Shown here piece after piece: positions 54,061 through 62,346 of a stretch of DNA of 64,000 bases (position 1 is its first letter; each line of letters starts with the position of its first letter). Below the pieces are notes generated by a model. The model was not told the DNA's origin, did no database searches, and worked only from the letters and a program-made list of their open reading frames with translations. Source of the DNA: Rhizobium grahamii CCGE 502 (lineage in GTDB: Bacteria; Pseudomonadota; Alphaproteobacteria; Rhizobiales; Rhizobiaceae); assembly GCF_000298315.2 (NCBI RefSeq), contig NZ_AEYE02000017.1, positions 1-64,000 of the forward strand, written 5' to 3'. The position numbers and the translations under genes are program-made.

Positions 54061-54272
54061 CGTGTCACCTGTTGCGCCAGCCGTTCAACTTGGCCTCGCG
54101 AACGCCGCCCAATTGGCGGCGGCTCGATCGTCGGGTCTCGCCGGCCTCGCGCTCGGCTACCTGCTTTGCCTTGCAGGTGCGAGAACCCAGGCAGCGACGT
54201 TGGTAACATTTCACAAGCGCTGCGGTGATACCCGTTTCGATCGGTGATGATGTTGGGTTTCGCCAACGGCAT

Positions 54273-54700
54273 TCATCCCCGGCTTTGCAGCGGCAGCAGC
54301 GGCATCTCGCCATCTGCAACTCGCCAGATCCATGCCGACTGGTCGGATCGGGCGATCACCATATCCCGAAGCGACGCTTCGAATGCCTCGTCGGCCGACG
54401 GCTTGCACGATATAAAGCGCGACCCGCTGCGGCTTCATCTCCGGCAAAGTCGCATTGGCGAAAGGCTGATCGCGCGCAAGATCAAAACGCAAACCCGTTA
54501 CTGATTTCGTTCGCAGGCGGGCGAGCCTTTCGACGAGCAGTCGCTCGTAGCACTCTCGATCGGCAGCCATTGTTCGCTCACGCTCATCAGTGCGATTTCG
54601 TTGACGGTAACGACGCCGGCGGCTCCGCTCGCAATTGTCGCGATCATCATCAAATGCGAAGTCTTGCAGGTGATGATCGAGGGACAGTCACGCTTCCAGC
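54273..54700 (-). pseudogene. DUF1173 gene remnant, frameshifted and truncated
   Basis: Three leftward frames together spell the C-terminal end of a DUF1173 protein: SHLMMIATIASGAAGVVTVN and EIALMSVSEQWLPIES, then CYERLLVERLARL with TGLRFDLARDQPFANATLPE and VALYIVQ, then ADEAFEASLRDMVIARSDQS and AWIWRVADGEMPLLP up to a TGA at 54273-54275. At least two frameshifts separate them. The N-terminal part is missing beyond about 54665-54700, where the IS110 element begins. DUF1173 genes often accompany DUF736 and relaxase genes on rhizobial plasmids. The match is by recalled family pattern. Confidence 0.7.
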
Positions 54701-55840
54701 CTTTCGGCTTATCCTGTTGGGGTTTCGAAGATCTCAACAAGGGAGTTGGAAGCATGACTGCCTCTTATGATTATCATATCGGCGTCGACTACCACAAATC
54801 CTACAGCCATCTGGTGGTGCAGGACAGCAGCGGCAAGACGCTGAGATCGGGCCGGGTGAAGAACGATCGCCAGTCGCTCGGTGGGTTTCTCGAGCGCTAC
54901 CGCGAGAATTCGCCTGCCGTGGTCGAGGCGACGCGCAACTGGATGGTGATGTATGACTGGCTCGACGACATTTGTGATGATGTCGTTCTCGCCCATCCAT
55001 GGAAGGTCAAGGCGATTGCCGACGCCAAGATCAAGACCGACAAGATCGATGCGACGGTGCTGGCACATTTGCTGCGGGCCGACCTGGTACCCGAGGCCTG
55101 GGCGCCAAGTGAGAGATCGCGGGACCTTCGCGTCGCGCTCCGCGAGCGGATGTTTTACGTGCGGCTGCGCACGATGACGAAGAACCGCATCGTCACGGTG
55201 TTTGATCGCTATCCGGAGCAGACGGCACAATTGAAGAAGCTTGGCGATTTGTTCGGCAGGGCCGGCCGCATCCAGCTAGCGCAGGTCAACGTCTCAGAGA
55301 TCGACCGCATCCAGATCGACCGTGGCCTCGACTTCATCGGCGACATTGACGTGCGGATCAAGCAATCGGAAGCAACGATCCGGGCGATGACCAAGGCCAA
55401 TGCCAACGTCAAGCTGTTGAAGACGATCCCCGGCATCGGCGAGTTCTTCGCCCGGCTGATCGACGCGGAGATTGACGATATATCCCGCTTTCCCAACCCG
55501 AAGAAGCTTGCCGCCTATGCCGGGCTTGTGCCCTCGATCTATTCGAGCGGCGGCAAAACCTTTCATGGCAAGATCATCAAGCAGGGCAACAAGTGGCTGC
55601 GCTGGGCTTTTGTCGAAGCCGTCAGCCCCGCCATCGCCAGCGATGCGCAGCTTCGCGCCCAATACGAGCATCTGAAGTTCAGAGGAGTGAACAAGGCGCG
55701 TGTTGCGGTCGCGCGCAAGCTTCTGACGATCGCCTTCCAGATCCTGCGTGACCAGCGCGCCTACGAGCCGCGCGACACCAGCACCACGGAAGGGGCGTCG
55801 ACGATATCCCGGCTGTCCTGATCGTCGTTTAGCGAGCCCG
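54667..55840 (+). mobile_element. IS110-family insertion sequence
   Basis: The transposase gene at 54754 defines the element. The left end is placed approximately where the DUF1173 homology stops (about 54665-54700). The right end is probably shortly after the transposase stop, since an unrelated reading frame seems to resume near 55835. IS110 elements lack long terminal inverted repeats, so exact ends cannot be fixed by eye. Confidence 0.6.
54754..55821 (+). CDS. IS110-family transposase
   Basis: This 355-residue DEDD recombinase has an N-terminal RuvC-like domain with D in IGVDYHKSYSH, E in AVVEATRNWMVMYDW and D residues in AKIKTDKIDATVLAHLL. A coiled region follows, then the C-terminal Transposase_20 domain (LLKTIPGIGEFFARLIDAEI, AAYAGLVPSIYSSGGK with the catalytic serine region). 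The start at 54754 has GGGAG about ten bases before it; a longer frame to 54601 runs into the DUF1173 remnant. It appears intact. Confidence 0.92.
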   Translation: MTASYDYHIGVDYHKSYSHLVVQDSSGKTLRSGRVKNDRQSLGGFLERYRENSPAVVEATRNWMVMYDWLDDICDDVVLAHPWKVKAIADAKIKTDKIDATVLAHLLRADLVPEAWAPSERSRDLRVALRERMFYVRLRTMTKNRIVTVFDRYPEQTAQLKKLGDLFGRAGRIQLAQVNVSEIDRIQIDRGLDFIGDIDVRIKQSEATIRAMTKANANVKLLKTIPGIGEFFARLIDAEIDDISRFPNPKKLAAYAGLVPSIYSSGGKTFHGKIIKQGNKWLRWAFVEAVSPAIASDAQLRAQYEHLKFRGVNKARVAVARKLLTIAFQILRDQRAYEPRDTSTTEGASTISRLS

Positions 55841-55942
55841 GAGCGCAACACGATCGAGGCCGAACTCGAACTGGCACTTGCCGAACGCGAAGTCATCTGG
55901 GCCGAACTCGACGGCCGCATAGACGGCGAGCCGCCGTTCTGA
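55835..55942 (+). pseudogene. C-terminal fragment of an unidentified gene
   Basis: Just after the transposase a frame reads PERNTIEAELELALAEREVI then WAELDGRIDGEPPF and stops, immediately followed by a hairpin terminator. Composition is that of a genuine protein end, but no start fits, so this looks like the tail of a gene cut by the insertion. Its family is not recognised. Confidence 0.4.
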
Positions 55943-55953
55943 GGCGGCTTTGC
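55929..55953 (+). terminator. Hairpin terminator
   Basis: AGCCGCC-N7-GGCGGCT (55929-55949) followed by TTTG, overlapping the stop of the gene fragment at 55942. It would stop rightward transcripts from the IS or the fragment ahead of the convergent mobilisation operon. Confidence 0.6.
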
Positions 55954-56005
55954 CCCTTGCTGATCGAAGCACGCCGGATCGACCGGCGGCCTTCGATAGT
56001 AGCGC

Positions 56006-56404
56006 TCAATAGCCATTGTCTTGTAGATAGATGTCGATGGCCGCCTGCAGGATCACTGTCATCTTCACGTCGTTCTCATGAGCTGCGCGCATCAGCCTCT
56101 CCTTGACCGCCTGTTCGAGCGGCACGTTGACGTAAGAGCGTAGCGCCCGCTCCTTTGCCCGCTTCAGGTTCTTTAGCCGCCGTCGCGCTTCCTGCTGGTC
56201 GCCGGCGAGTTTTGCCGCGCGGCGGCGGCGCTCCTCCTCGGAAAGACGGGGCAATGTTGCTGCAGCGTTTGCCGTCGCTGGCTGCATCGTGGCATCGTCA
56301 GCCAACCGAGCAGCGGCCTTGGCATCTATCAAGGTCATGCCACTTTCCGACTTGCGGCGCGTGGCAAGCGAGAACTGCTCAATGTCGATCGGTTGTTTGC
56401 TCAA
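56006..56404 (-). CDS. VirC2-position ribbon-helix-helix-like protein
   Basis: This 132-residue basic protein starts at a TTG that overlaps the stop of the tiny preceding gene (TTGA). The middle is Arg/Ala-rich (LSEEERRRRAAKLAGDQQEA then RRRLKNLKRAKERALRS). The C-terminal 50 residues (YVNVPLEQAVKERLMRAAHE then NDVKMTVILQAAIDIYLQ) look like a strand-helix-helix DNA-binding unit. It follows a VirC1-like ParA, the place of VirC2 in Ti plasmids, and may help bring oriT to the transfer machinery. Sequence identity to VirC2 is not claimed. Confidence 0.72.
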   Translation of the reverse strand: MSKQPIDIEQFSLATRRKSESGMTLIDAKAAARLADDATMQPATANAAATLPRLSEEERRRRAAKLAGDQQEARRRLKNLKRAKERALRSYVNVPLEQAVKERLMRAAHENDVKMTVILQAAIDIYLQDNGY

Positions 56405-56508
56405 GTTGTCACCTCATCCGATGCTGCGACCCGCCTCAGCTCAATTTCCTGGACCAGGGCCTTCACCTCCAGGCGCGCCTTGCGCACGCTCTCGGTCAGT
56501 TCCTGCAT
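56401..56508 (-). CDS. Tiny 35-residue gene between parA and the RHH gene
   Basis: ATG at 56508 lies inside the last codons of the parA-like gene, and the stop (TGA) overlaps the TTG start of the next gene. The product, MQELTESVRKARLEVKALVQ then EIELRRVAASDEVTT, is one charged helix. Overlap at both ends argues for real, coupled translation. It could be a structural link or simply a coupling device that lets ribosomes reach the next gene. Confidence 0.5.
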   Translation of the reverse strand: MQELTESVRKARLEVKALVQEIELRRVAASDEVTT

Positions 56509-57110
56509 TGCAGCGTTCCAAGGCCATTCTGGATGTCACGGTAGACGTTGCGCTCGACCAGCTCCGTCTGCAGCAGCATGGTCTGATAATTGGCCTCGAT
56601 GAGGCCCGCGACGAAGGGACGAATGAAGCGATAGGCTGCCAGGCTTCGGCCGGGCAGGGTAATTCTGGTGCGCACGTTCATGTGGAGGACCGACAGTCCA
56701 AACCGATCATTGATGGCGTTGACTTCGGCGACTGTCTGCCCGGCGGCTTCGATCTCCTTGATCCCTGGCTGAACCGGTGACAGCACCAGGTCGGAGGAGC
56801 GGATGATCGTCGTCTGCAACACACTATCGACACCCGGGGCATCAATCACGACCCGATCGAAAGTGTCGCGGTATCGATCTATGGTCTCGGCGACCGCCCT
56901 CTGCGTGGCCGCAGTGGTAACCTCGATATTGTCTGGCACGTGCCCTTTGGCGTGGCACAGCTTCCACCAGCCGGCAAGGTTCTGCCGGCCATCGGCATCG
57001 ACCATCAGCACACGCTGCTGGCCGAGCGCATATTCGCCGGCGAGAAGTGTCGCCAATGTTGTCTTTCCAGCGCCACCCTTGTTGCTTACGACCGCATAGA
57101 TCAGGGACAT
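56496..57110 (-). CDS. ParA-family ATPase, VirC1-like
   Basis: This 204-residue deviant-Walker ATPase has KGGAGKTTLATLLA at 11-24, DADGRQNLAGWW and VVIDAPGVDS, and it ends ELVERNVYRDIQNG. Length and the DxxGQ-like DADGRQN are those of VirC1, which binds near oriT or overdrive and recruits relaxosomes to the cell pole, rather than of a partition ParA with a DNA-binding N-terminus. The start at 57110 has CGGAG seven to eight bases upstream; the frame extends further without support. First gene of a leftward three-gene unit beside the putative oriT. Confidence 0.85.
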   Translation of the reverse strand: MSLIYAVVSNKGGAGKTTLATLLAGEYALGQQRVLMVDADGRQNLAGWWKLCHAKGHVPDNIEVTTAATQRAVAETIDRYRDTFDRVVIDAPGVDSVLQTTIIRSSDLVLSPVQPGIKEIEAAGQTVAEVNAINDRFGLSVLHMNVRTRITLPGRSLAAYRFIRPFVAGLIEANYQTMLLQTELVERNVYRDIQNGLGTLQCRN

Positions 57111-57139
57111 CACTAGCTCCGCCAGACACCGCAGAATTT

Positions 57140-57154
57140 GAACCATTATAGTTC
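57140..57154. promoter_or_regulatory. Operator candidate upstream of the virC1-like gene
   Basis: GAACCATTATAGTTC is an inverted repeat GAAC-N7-GTTC, 30 bases before the virC1-like ATG. With its right flank GTTTTCCGGAT it aligns at about 20 of 27 positions with the virB1 promoter site at 40151-40177. The shared sequence suggests control by the same protein. Confidence 0.6.
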
Positions 57155-57259
57155 GTTTTCCGGATCCGTCTAGTCGACCCTTGTGTAAACCTGGATGGGG
57201 GATGAGCTGCCGCATTGTGGGCATCCCCGGATCGGTCATGGCTCACGATGGCGAGATGT

Positions 57260-57510
57260 GGACACTTGTCCGCAGAATGTGAAGGTACGCTATGCCTCTG
57301 GCGTAGCGTAATACTTTCTTGCTAAGTCGAACTATCATGTGTTCACACGACCCAGTCGTGTGATGGCGAGATATTACTTTTCCCATTACGCTGGCTCGCC
57401 TCCACGCCGTGGGTCAGCAATTCACTTACGGGTTGCAAATTCGAACCAAAATGGTCTATATTGGTTTGGCAGGATACGTAAATTTGTGATACAAATTTGC
57501 TGACGATCGA
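57260..57510. other. Candidate origin of transfer (oriT)
   Basis: This non-coding stretch between the divergent virC1-like and mobC-relaxase operons carries three stem-loops: TACGCTATGCC/GGCGTAGCGTA (57286-57310), TCACACGAC/GTCGTGTGA (57343-57363, perfect) and AAATTTGT/ACAAATTT (57480-57498, perfect). CAGGATA at 57470-57476 is the complement of TATCCTG, the nic core of RP4 and T-DNA borders, lying four bases from the last stem as a relaxosome site would. Location next to the relaxase is typical. Confidence 0.65.
57433..57466 (+). promoter_or_regulatory. Relaxase operon promoter with overlapping dyad
   Basis: TTGCAA (57433-57438), 18 bases, TATATT (57457-57462) form a good promoter about 95 bases before the mobC-like start. 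AACCAA-N11-TTGGTT (57444-57466) overlaps it, and GAACCAAAATGGTCT (57443-57457) resembles the virC1 operator GAACCATTATAGTTC. Binding here would block transcription of the relaxase operon. Confidence 0.55.
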
Positions 57511-57560
57511 CGGACAGGCCGTCGATGGGCGCCTGCGGCTGTTAGCTCAGGGTTACGACA

Positions 57561-57965
57561 GTGGCTCAAGTCAGACAGGCAACATCGACGGTAAGCCGTC
57601 AGCGCGAGCGCAGGGAATGCGTCGTGCACACTCGCTTCGCCTCCACGGAATGGATCGCGGCGCAGCGTGCCGCGAGGCACGCCGGCATGACATTGTCGGC
57701 CTTTATTCGATCGCTGGCACTTGATGGCGCTGACGTTCTTCCGTTTCTCACCGAGGAGGATCGGGCCGTTTTCGAACCGCTTCACCATGACCTCAGGACA
57801 ATCGGTGTGAACCTGAACGATCTGGTTCGGCTTTCTAAGCAGCACAACGTCTCGCCTGATATCGCCATCGTGCTAAGCGATCTCCAGCTCCTTCTCGTCG
57901 GGCTCAAGCTTGAGCTTCGACGACTTGCGGCCCGACCGGGACGGAAGATCAGGGAGCGCGATTGA
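57561..57965 (+). CDS. mobC: MobC-like relaxosome accessory protein
   Basis: This 134-residue basic protein has an RHH-type start (VVHTRFASTEWIAAQRAARH then AGMTLSAFIRSLAL) followed by the MobC-like pattern GVNLNDLVRLSKQHN and a helical C-terminus rich in leucine and arginine. Such proteins bind oriT and help the relaxase nick. The GTG start at 57561 has AGGG about ten bases upstream. Its stop overlaps the relaxase ATG (TGATG). Confidence 0.8.
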   Translation: MAQVRQATSTVSRQRERRECVVHTRFASTEWIAAQRAARHAGMTLSAFIRSLALDGADVLPFLTEEDRAVFEPLHHDLRTIGVNLNDLVRLSKQHNVSPDIAIVLSDLQLLLVGLKLELRRLAARPGRKIRERD

Positions 57966-60256
57966 TGGAGATCTTTCTCGGCGCCTTTACCGAGGAATGG
58001 GAACAGCGCAGAGCTGCCTATCTGCATGAGCGACTGGCCGGCAGGAAGACCAAAGACGAAGAGGAAAGGCTGCGCCGGCGCGGTATCCTTGATGACGATA
58101 GCCTGGTCCACCAGGCGTTGAGGTCGAAGACACGCGGTCGGCAGAGCCTGGCACGACATTCGCCGGCGCCTCGGCCGATGGCAACGCGCTTTACAGCACT
58201 AGCCGGCGGCAGTCAGCCGGCTGTGGTCAAGATGGCGTCGTTTGCCGGCGGTCGACGTCTGGGGGCGATGGCCAACTACATCTCCCGCGATGGCGAGCTT
58301 GTGATGGAGAACCAGCAAGGCGATAGGATGCAGGGTCGCGAGGCGCTGGCCGCACTTGCGGACGACTGGGCGCCAGTGATGGCCAATCGTGCCGAAAGCC
58401 GAGACATCGGCTGCTTTCGCATCGATGTCGCCAGCCAACCCGGCGATAAGCAGGCGCTGGATGTGTGGGCGGGGGAATTTGTTGCCTCGGCGCTCGGCGA
58501 CCGGTCGTTCGCCTTCGCAGTGAGCGAGCGGCAGGGACAGTACCGCATCGACGGCGTGGTGGTATTGCGCGATCGCAGCGGCGAGCGGCTGAGTGCCGAC
58601 GCCAAGGCAGAGGAGATCATTCAGCGCCGCATGGCTGAGCAAGGCGGGGCGTCTGCCGAAGACGTCCAGTTCCGCTTTACCGGTTACGGCAACGGCGTCG
58701 ACTATGGCGCGGCCAGGCTGCGCCAGCTGGTGGAGGACTCCGCGGGTGCCGTCATGACCGACCGCGGCGAAACGATTGCCGATGCCAAAAGGGCCGGCGA
58801 ACTCGTGCAACTGCAGTGGCGCGGGGAGCTTCATAGTCGCAAACCCCGGGATGTCATGCATCTTGTGATGTCGGCGAGATCAGGAACCGATGCCGAGGCG
58901 TTTCGCTCGGCAGCCCGGGAGTTCCTGGCAGCAGAATTCCGGCACCACCGCTATGTCTTTTCCCTTCACGATCCGGCCCGAGATCCAAAGGGCGAATTGG
59001 AAGGCGGCAAGCGACCCCACGTGCACGTCCACGCGATAGTTGCCATGCAATCCGAGGATGGCGAGCGCGTCGAAACGTCAATCGCATCGTTCCGGCGCTG
59101 GCGCGAAAGCCTGGCGGAACATGCACGGGCCCACGGCATTCGCATGGAGATGACGGATCGTCGTGAGCAGGCAAGCGCGCCAGCCTTCAACCAAAGCCAG
59201 GTGCGCCCGATCAGTCATGACGGTCGAACCGAGCATGAGGGAACCTCGGCACATGGGCGGCGGCGATACCAAGACAAGCGGCGCGAGGTTCCCACCATGG
59301 CCAGAACGGCTGCAAGCCTCGCGTATAGCCGCGGCGTTCACATGCAATGGTCGGAGCTCGCCCGCGGCAATGCCGACCCTGACATTCGGGCCTTCGCCGA
59401 TCGGCAGGTTGCGCGTCTGGAGACAGCGCTCGGGCGTCGCGAACCGAAAACACTCGGCCGGCAAAGCGCTGATCAGTCCCAAGATCAATTGCGGACTGTT
59501 CTTCTCTCCCTATCAAGACTGGCGGAGGTCGGTTCCATGAAAGTGATGACACGATCCGAATTCGACGCGTACGAGCAAAGGGTGGAGGCAAGTCTGTCTC
59601 GCGCTGAACGCCTGATGCAGGAAGAGCAGCGCGATCTCTTCCAGGAGATTGCCGCTGCCGCGCGTGAACATGTCGGCGTGCGCCGCGAAATCGTGGAGCA
59701 GGCGGAACGAACACCTGATCGATCGCCACAGAACAGGCCAGAACAGCGGCGCGACGATGCCAACAGCCGGGACGAGGCTGTCGCGCGCCATGGATTCCAA
59801 GCTGTCGAGGTCGCCAACCGCATCCTCGCGGAAATCGATCACTATCGAGAAAAGCTTGCCGGCACCGAAGGCGGAGACCACCCCGAGAAACGATCGCTGA
59901 GTGCGAGCCTCCACCTTGCGCTCGCAAGCGCGGCAGCACTTTGTGTCGATGGCAACGACGTCATTTGGGAAGCCGCTGAAAGCGACGAGGAGTTGCGGCT
60001 TGAGATCGAACGGGCCGAACGCTCCCGTGACAGAACCAAAGCCCCGAGTGGGCCGGCGATGGAATCCCAGGCCGCCTCACCCTTCAGGGATCATGCCGAT
60101 AGGACTGCGAATGGTGCGGAGGAACGCCGTCGCTCACCGGCAGAGAATGCCAGGGGATTAGACCACGTTGCCCATCCCGATCCCACCGAGGAGCACGGGC
60201 AGCGAATGGACGGGCAAGACCGTGAGCGGCGTGAGGATGACGAATACGACCGCTAG
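57965..60256 (+). CDS. Relaxase/mobilisation nuclease (MOBP-like)
   Basis: This 763-residue DNA-nicking enzyme carries the three-histidine metal site H352, H354 and H356 in RPHVHVHAIVAM. It is preceded by HLVMSARSGTDAEAFRSAAR and HHRYVFSLHDP, and further upstream by MANYISRDGELVMEN. The residues ahead of the 3H motif are longer than in VirD2, with an extra N-terminal part of about 90 residues. The C-terminal 350 residues are charged and coiled, probably mediating transfer and protein contacts. I start at ATG 57965 (AGGGAG upstream), coupled to mobC. The catalytic tyrosine cannot be assigned by eye. Exact MOB class is uncertain. Confidence 0.85.
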   Translation: MEIFLGAFTEEWEQRRAAYLHERLAGRKTKDEEERLRRRGILDDDSLVHQALRSKTRGRQSLARHSPAPRPMATRFTALAGGSQPAVVKMASFAGGRRLGAMANYISRDGELVMENQQGDRMQGREALAALADDWAPVMANRAESRDIGCFRIDVASQPGDKQALDVWAGEFVASALGDRSFAFAVSERQGQYRIDGVVVLRDRSGERLSADAKAEEIIQRRMAEQGGASAEDVQFRFTGYGNGVDYGAARLRQLVEDSAGAVMTDRGETIADAKRAGELVQLQWRGELHSRKPRDVMHLVMSARSGTDAEAFRSAAREFLAAEFRHHRYVFSLHDPARDPKGELEGGKRPHVHVHAIVAMQSEDGERVETSIASFRRWRESLAEHARAHGIRMEMTDRREQASAPAFNQSQVRPISHDGRTEHEGTSAHGRRRYQDKRREVPTMARTAASLAYSRGVHMQWSELARGNADPDIRAFADRQVARLETALGRREPKTLGRQSADQSQDQLRTVLLSLSRLAEVGSMKVMTRSEFDAYEQRVEASLSRAERLMQEEQRDLFQEIAAAAREHVGVRREIVEQAERTPDRSPQNRPEQRRDDANSRDEAVARHGFQAVEVANRILAEIDHYREKLAGTEGGDHPEKRSLSASLHLALASAAALCVDGNDVIWEAAESDEELRLEIERAERSRDRTKAPSGPAMESQAASPFRDHADRTANGAEERRRSPAENARGLDHVAHPDPTEEHGQRMDGQDRERREDDEYDR

Positions 60257-60346
60257 CTGCGGCATCTCGCGTTGCCGCTTTTGATTGTATCAATGGCAAC
60301 ATTCGCGTAAAAGGTATAAGTGCGAAATGACCATGGAACCGCTACG

Positions 60347-60930
60347 ATGGATGCGATTCACACCGAAGGCTTTGACGCTGCTTTGACACTGACCGACCAC
60401 ATCAAGCATTTGCCGGAGCGGAAGCGGCGGGAACTGGCCCGCGTGCTGGAGATCGTGTTCTCCGAAGTTCAGCAGTTCCAGTCCACGAAACTGTCCGACA
60501 AGAAGAAGGCCGGCAAGATCCTCAAGGTGGTCCTCTATGGCTCGTTCGCGCGTGGCGACTGGGGATTGGTGCCGAACTTATGCTTGGAAGGGAAATTTGG
60601 CGCGATGGCGCTTTCATGCTCCATCAAGCCACCGAACGTGCCTATCATTGCGCATTGTTGACCCTCACCCTCTATAGCCCGAAGTCGCATCGCATCAAGG
60701 TGCTGCGGTCTCGCGCAGAGGGAGTGGAGCCGCGCCTAATTGCGGCCTGGCCGAGGGACAGCAGGTTTGCGCGTCGATGCTTCGAGCTGCTGTCTCGCGC
60801 CTACGTCGAAGCCAGATACTCCGCGCAATACGAAATCACGCCAGAGGAACTTGCCTGGTTGACGGCACGGGTCAGGAGCCTGCAGGAGGTTGTCAAAATA
60901 GTCTGCCTCGAACATCTGTCCGACGAGTAG
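60347..60930 (+). pseudogene. MNT-HEPN nucleotidyltransferase gene with internal deletion
   Basis: The first frame (from ATG 60347) runs to ILKVVLYGSFARGDW, the G-S-x-x-R-G-D motif of minimal nucleotidyltransferases. It then loses homology. A second frame (to 60930) resumes with the HEPN half: FMLHQATERAYHCALLTLTL, YSPKSHRIKVL, then RFARRCFELLSRAYVEARYS and ITPEELAWLTARV. Intact fusions have about 130 residues between these parts, so a deletion with loss of frame removed most of the MNT domain and the start of HEPN. It was probably a toxin-antitoxin or stress system that is now dead. Confidence 0.75.
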
Positions 60931-61177
60931 TTTGCCGACGCCCACTGCCACAGGATGGGCGTAGCAGCTTCAACCAATGATGAGTTTGTTACCGAAGCGC
61001 AACGTCTGGCGATCAAAAAAACCGTTTGGCGCCACCCACCTGAACTTCGAGATTGATCGACTCAAACAAGAATAAAAGGCTCGCGTCAGCGGCTAGCTTC
61101 TGCGCGGGCCGAGAGGAAATCAGTCGGACCGGCCCCAGCCCTCGGGCCCAGGTTCAATCGAAAGGGAATGGATCCCA

Positions 61178-62100
61178 ATGACTTTCCGGATGGCTTTGTT
61201 GACCTCCGCCGCGGCATTTGCTGCTGCGTCCACGCCAGTCTTCGCTGCTGATACAATCGTTGCAGCAGAACCCGAACCGGTTGAATACGTCCGCGTCTGC
61301 GACGCCTATGGCACTGGGCACTTCTACATCCCTGGCACCGAAACCTGCCTCAAGGTCAGCGGTTACCTGCGTTTTGAAGTCTATGCCGGCCCGGATGAGA
61401 AGGGTACCTCGGACTGGAACGCTCGTACGCGCGCCCACGTGCAGTTTACGGCCAAGAGCGACACCGAATATGGCCCGCTCACCGGGGTGATCGTGATACG
61501 TAACAATGGTGACAATGCCGAGACGAACTCGATCCTGGACTCGGCCTACATCGCTACCAGTATGAAAGCGGCGACTTCTACGCTGGCATCACCGTCGACG
61601 AGCTGGAAGACGGCTATTACAAGCCCGGTGAAAACCCGAACAATGTCGGTGTCGGCCTCGGCATTGGCGGCAAAGCCGGATCGATCAGCTACCAGCTCAT
61701 CGGCAGCTACGACACCGACAACGAAGACGGTGCCGTTCGCGGCATGCTCTTTGCCGACATCGGTCCGGGTACGCTCCGTCTGGCAGCTGTCTATGCTTCT
61801 GGCCCGAACTCCTACTACTCCCAGTCGTAATGGACTGTGGCTGCTGAGTACGCATACAAGGCCACCGAAAAGTGGACCATCACTCCGATGGCCCAGTACT
61901 TCGGCAATTACGTGCCTGATCTCGGTACTTTCAGTGGCGACTCGTTCGACGGCTTGGGCGACGCATGGAAGGTCGGCATCACGATTGACTATCAGATTGC
62001 TGACAACCTCTATGCCAAGGCGACGGCCGATTACACTGATCCTGACGACGCTGACGACATAACCAAGGGTTTCAGCGCTCGTTCTGATTCCTGCCGGCGC
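61178..62100 (+). pseudogene. Omp2-type porin, disrupted
   Basis: A rhizobial porin start is clear: a signal peptide to VFAAD, then EYVRVCDAYGTGHFYIPGTE then TCLKVSGYLRFEV. After ILDSAYI (about 61550) the frame must change to read YQYESGDFYAGITVDELEDG and onwards. An in-frame TAA at 61827-61829 (SYYSQS-stop-WTVAAEY) breaks it again, and the normal end (NLRI...YRLQRTF type) is missing after DYTDPDDADD. So there are at least one frameshift, one nonsense mutation and a truncated C-terminus. AAAGGGA precedes the ATG. Confidence 0.85.
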
Positions 62101-62346
62101 CCTCATAATTGGGGCGCCGTTCAATCCCATCGGTCAAACGTGTTCTTGTTTTACTGCTCCATTTGATGCGACGCGGCACGTCGGTGCCGTATTCGGCTTC
62201 GAAGCCCATTCATGGGATCGAAGTGAGCGGATACCGCTCCCGGACAACTTGGAGATGGACGCTGCGAGCCTCGGCCGATGGCGAGTGACGCTCTCAACGC
62301 CCGCGGGTTTTGATGACCTGTGACCGGACACTCGCAGCTTGCGCGA

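Noticed and set aside
54601-54753. Upstream extension of the IS110 transposase
   Set aside because: These codons lie in the antisense of the DUF1173 remnant; the ATG at 54754 has a ribosome site and gives the normal N-terminus.
55294-56016. 240-residue leftward frame over the transposase
   Set aside because: Antisense shadow of the IS110 transposase with no domain.
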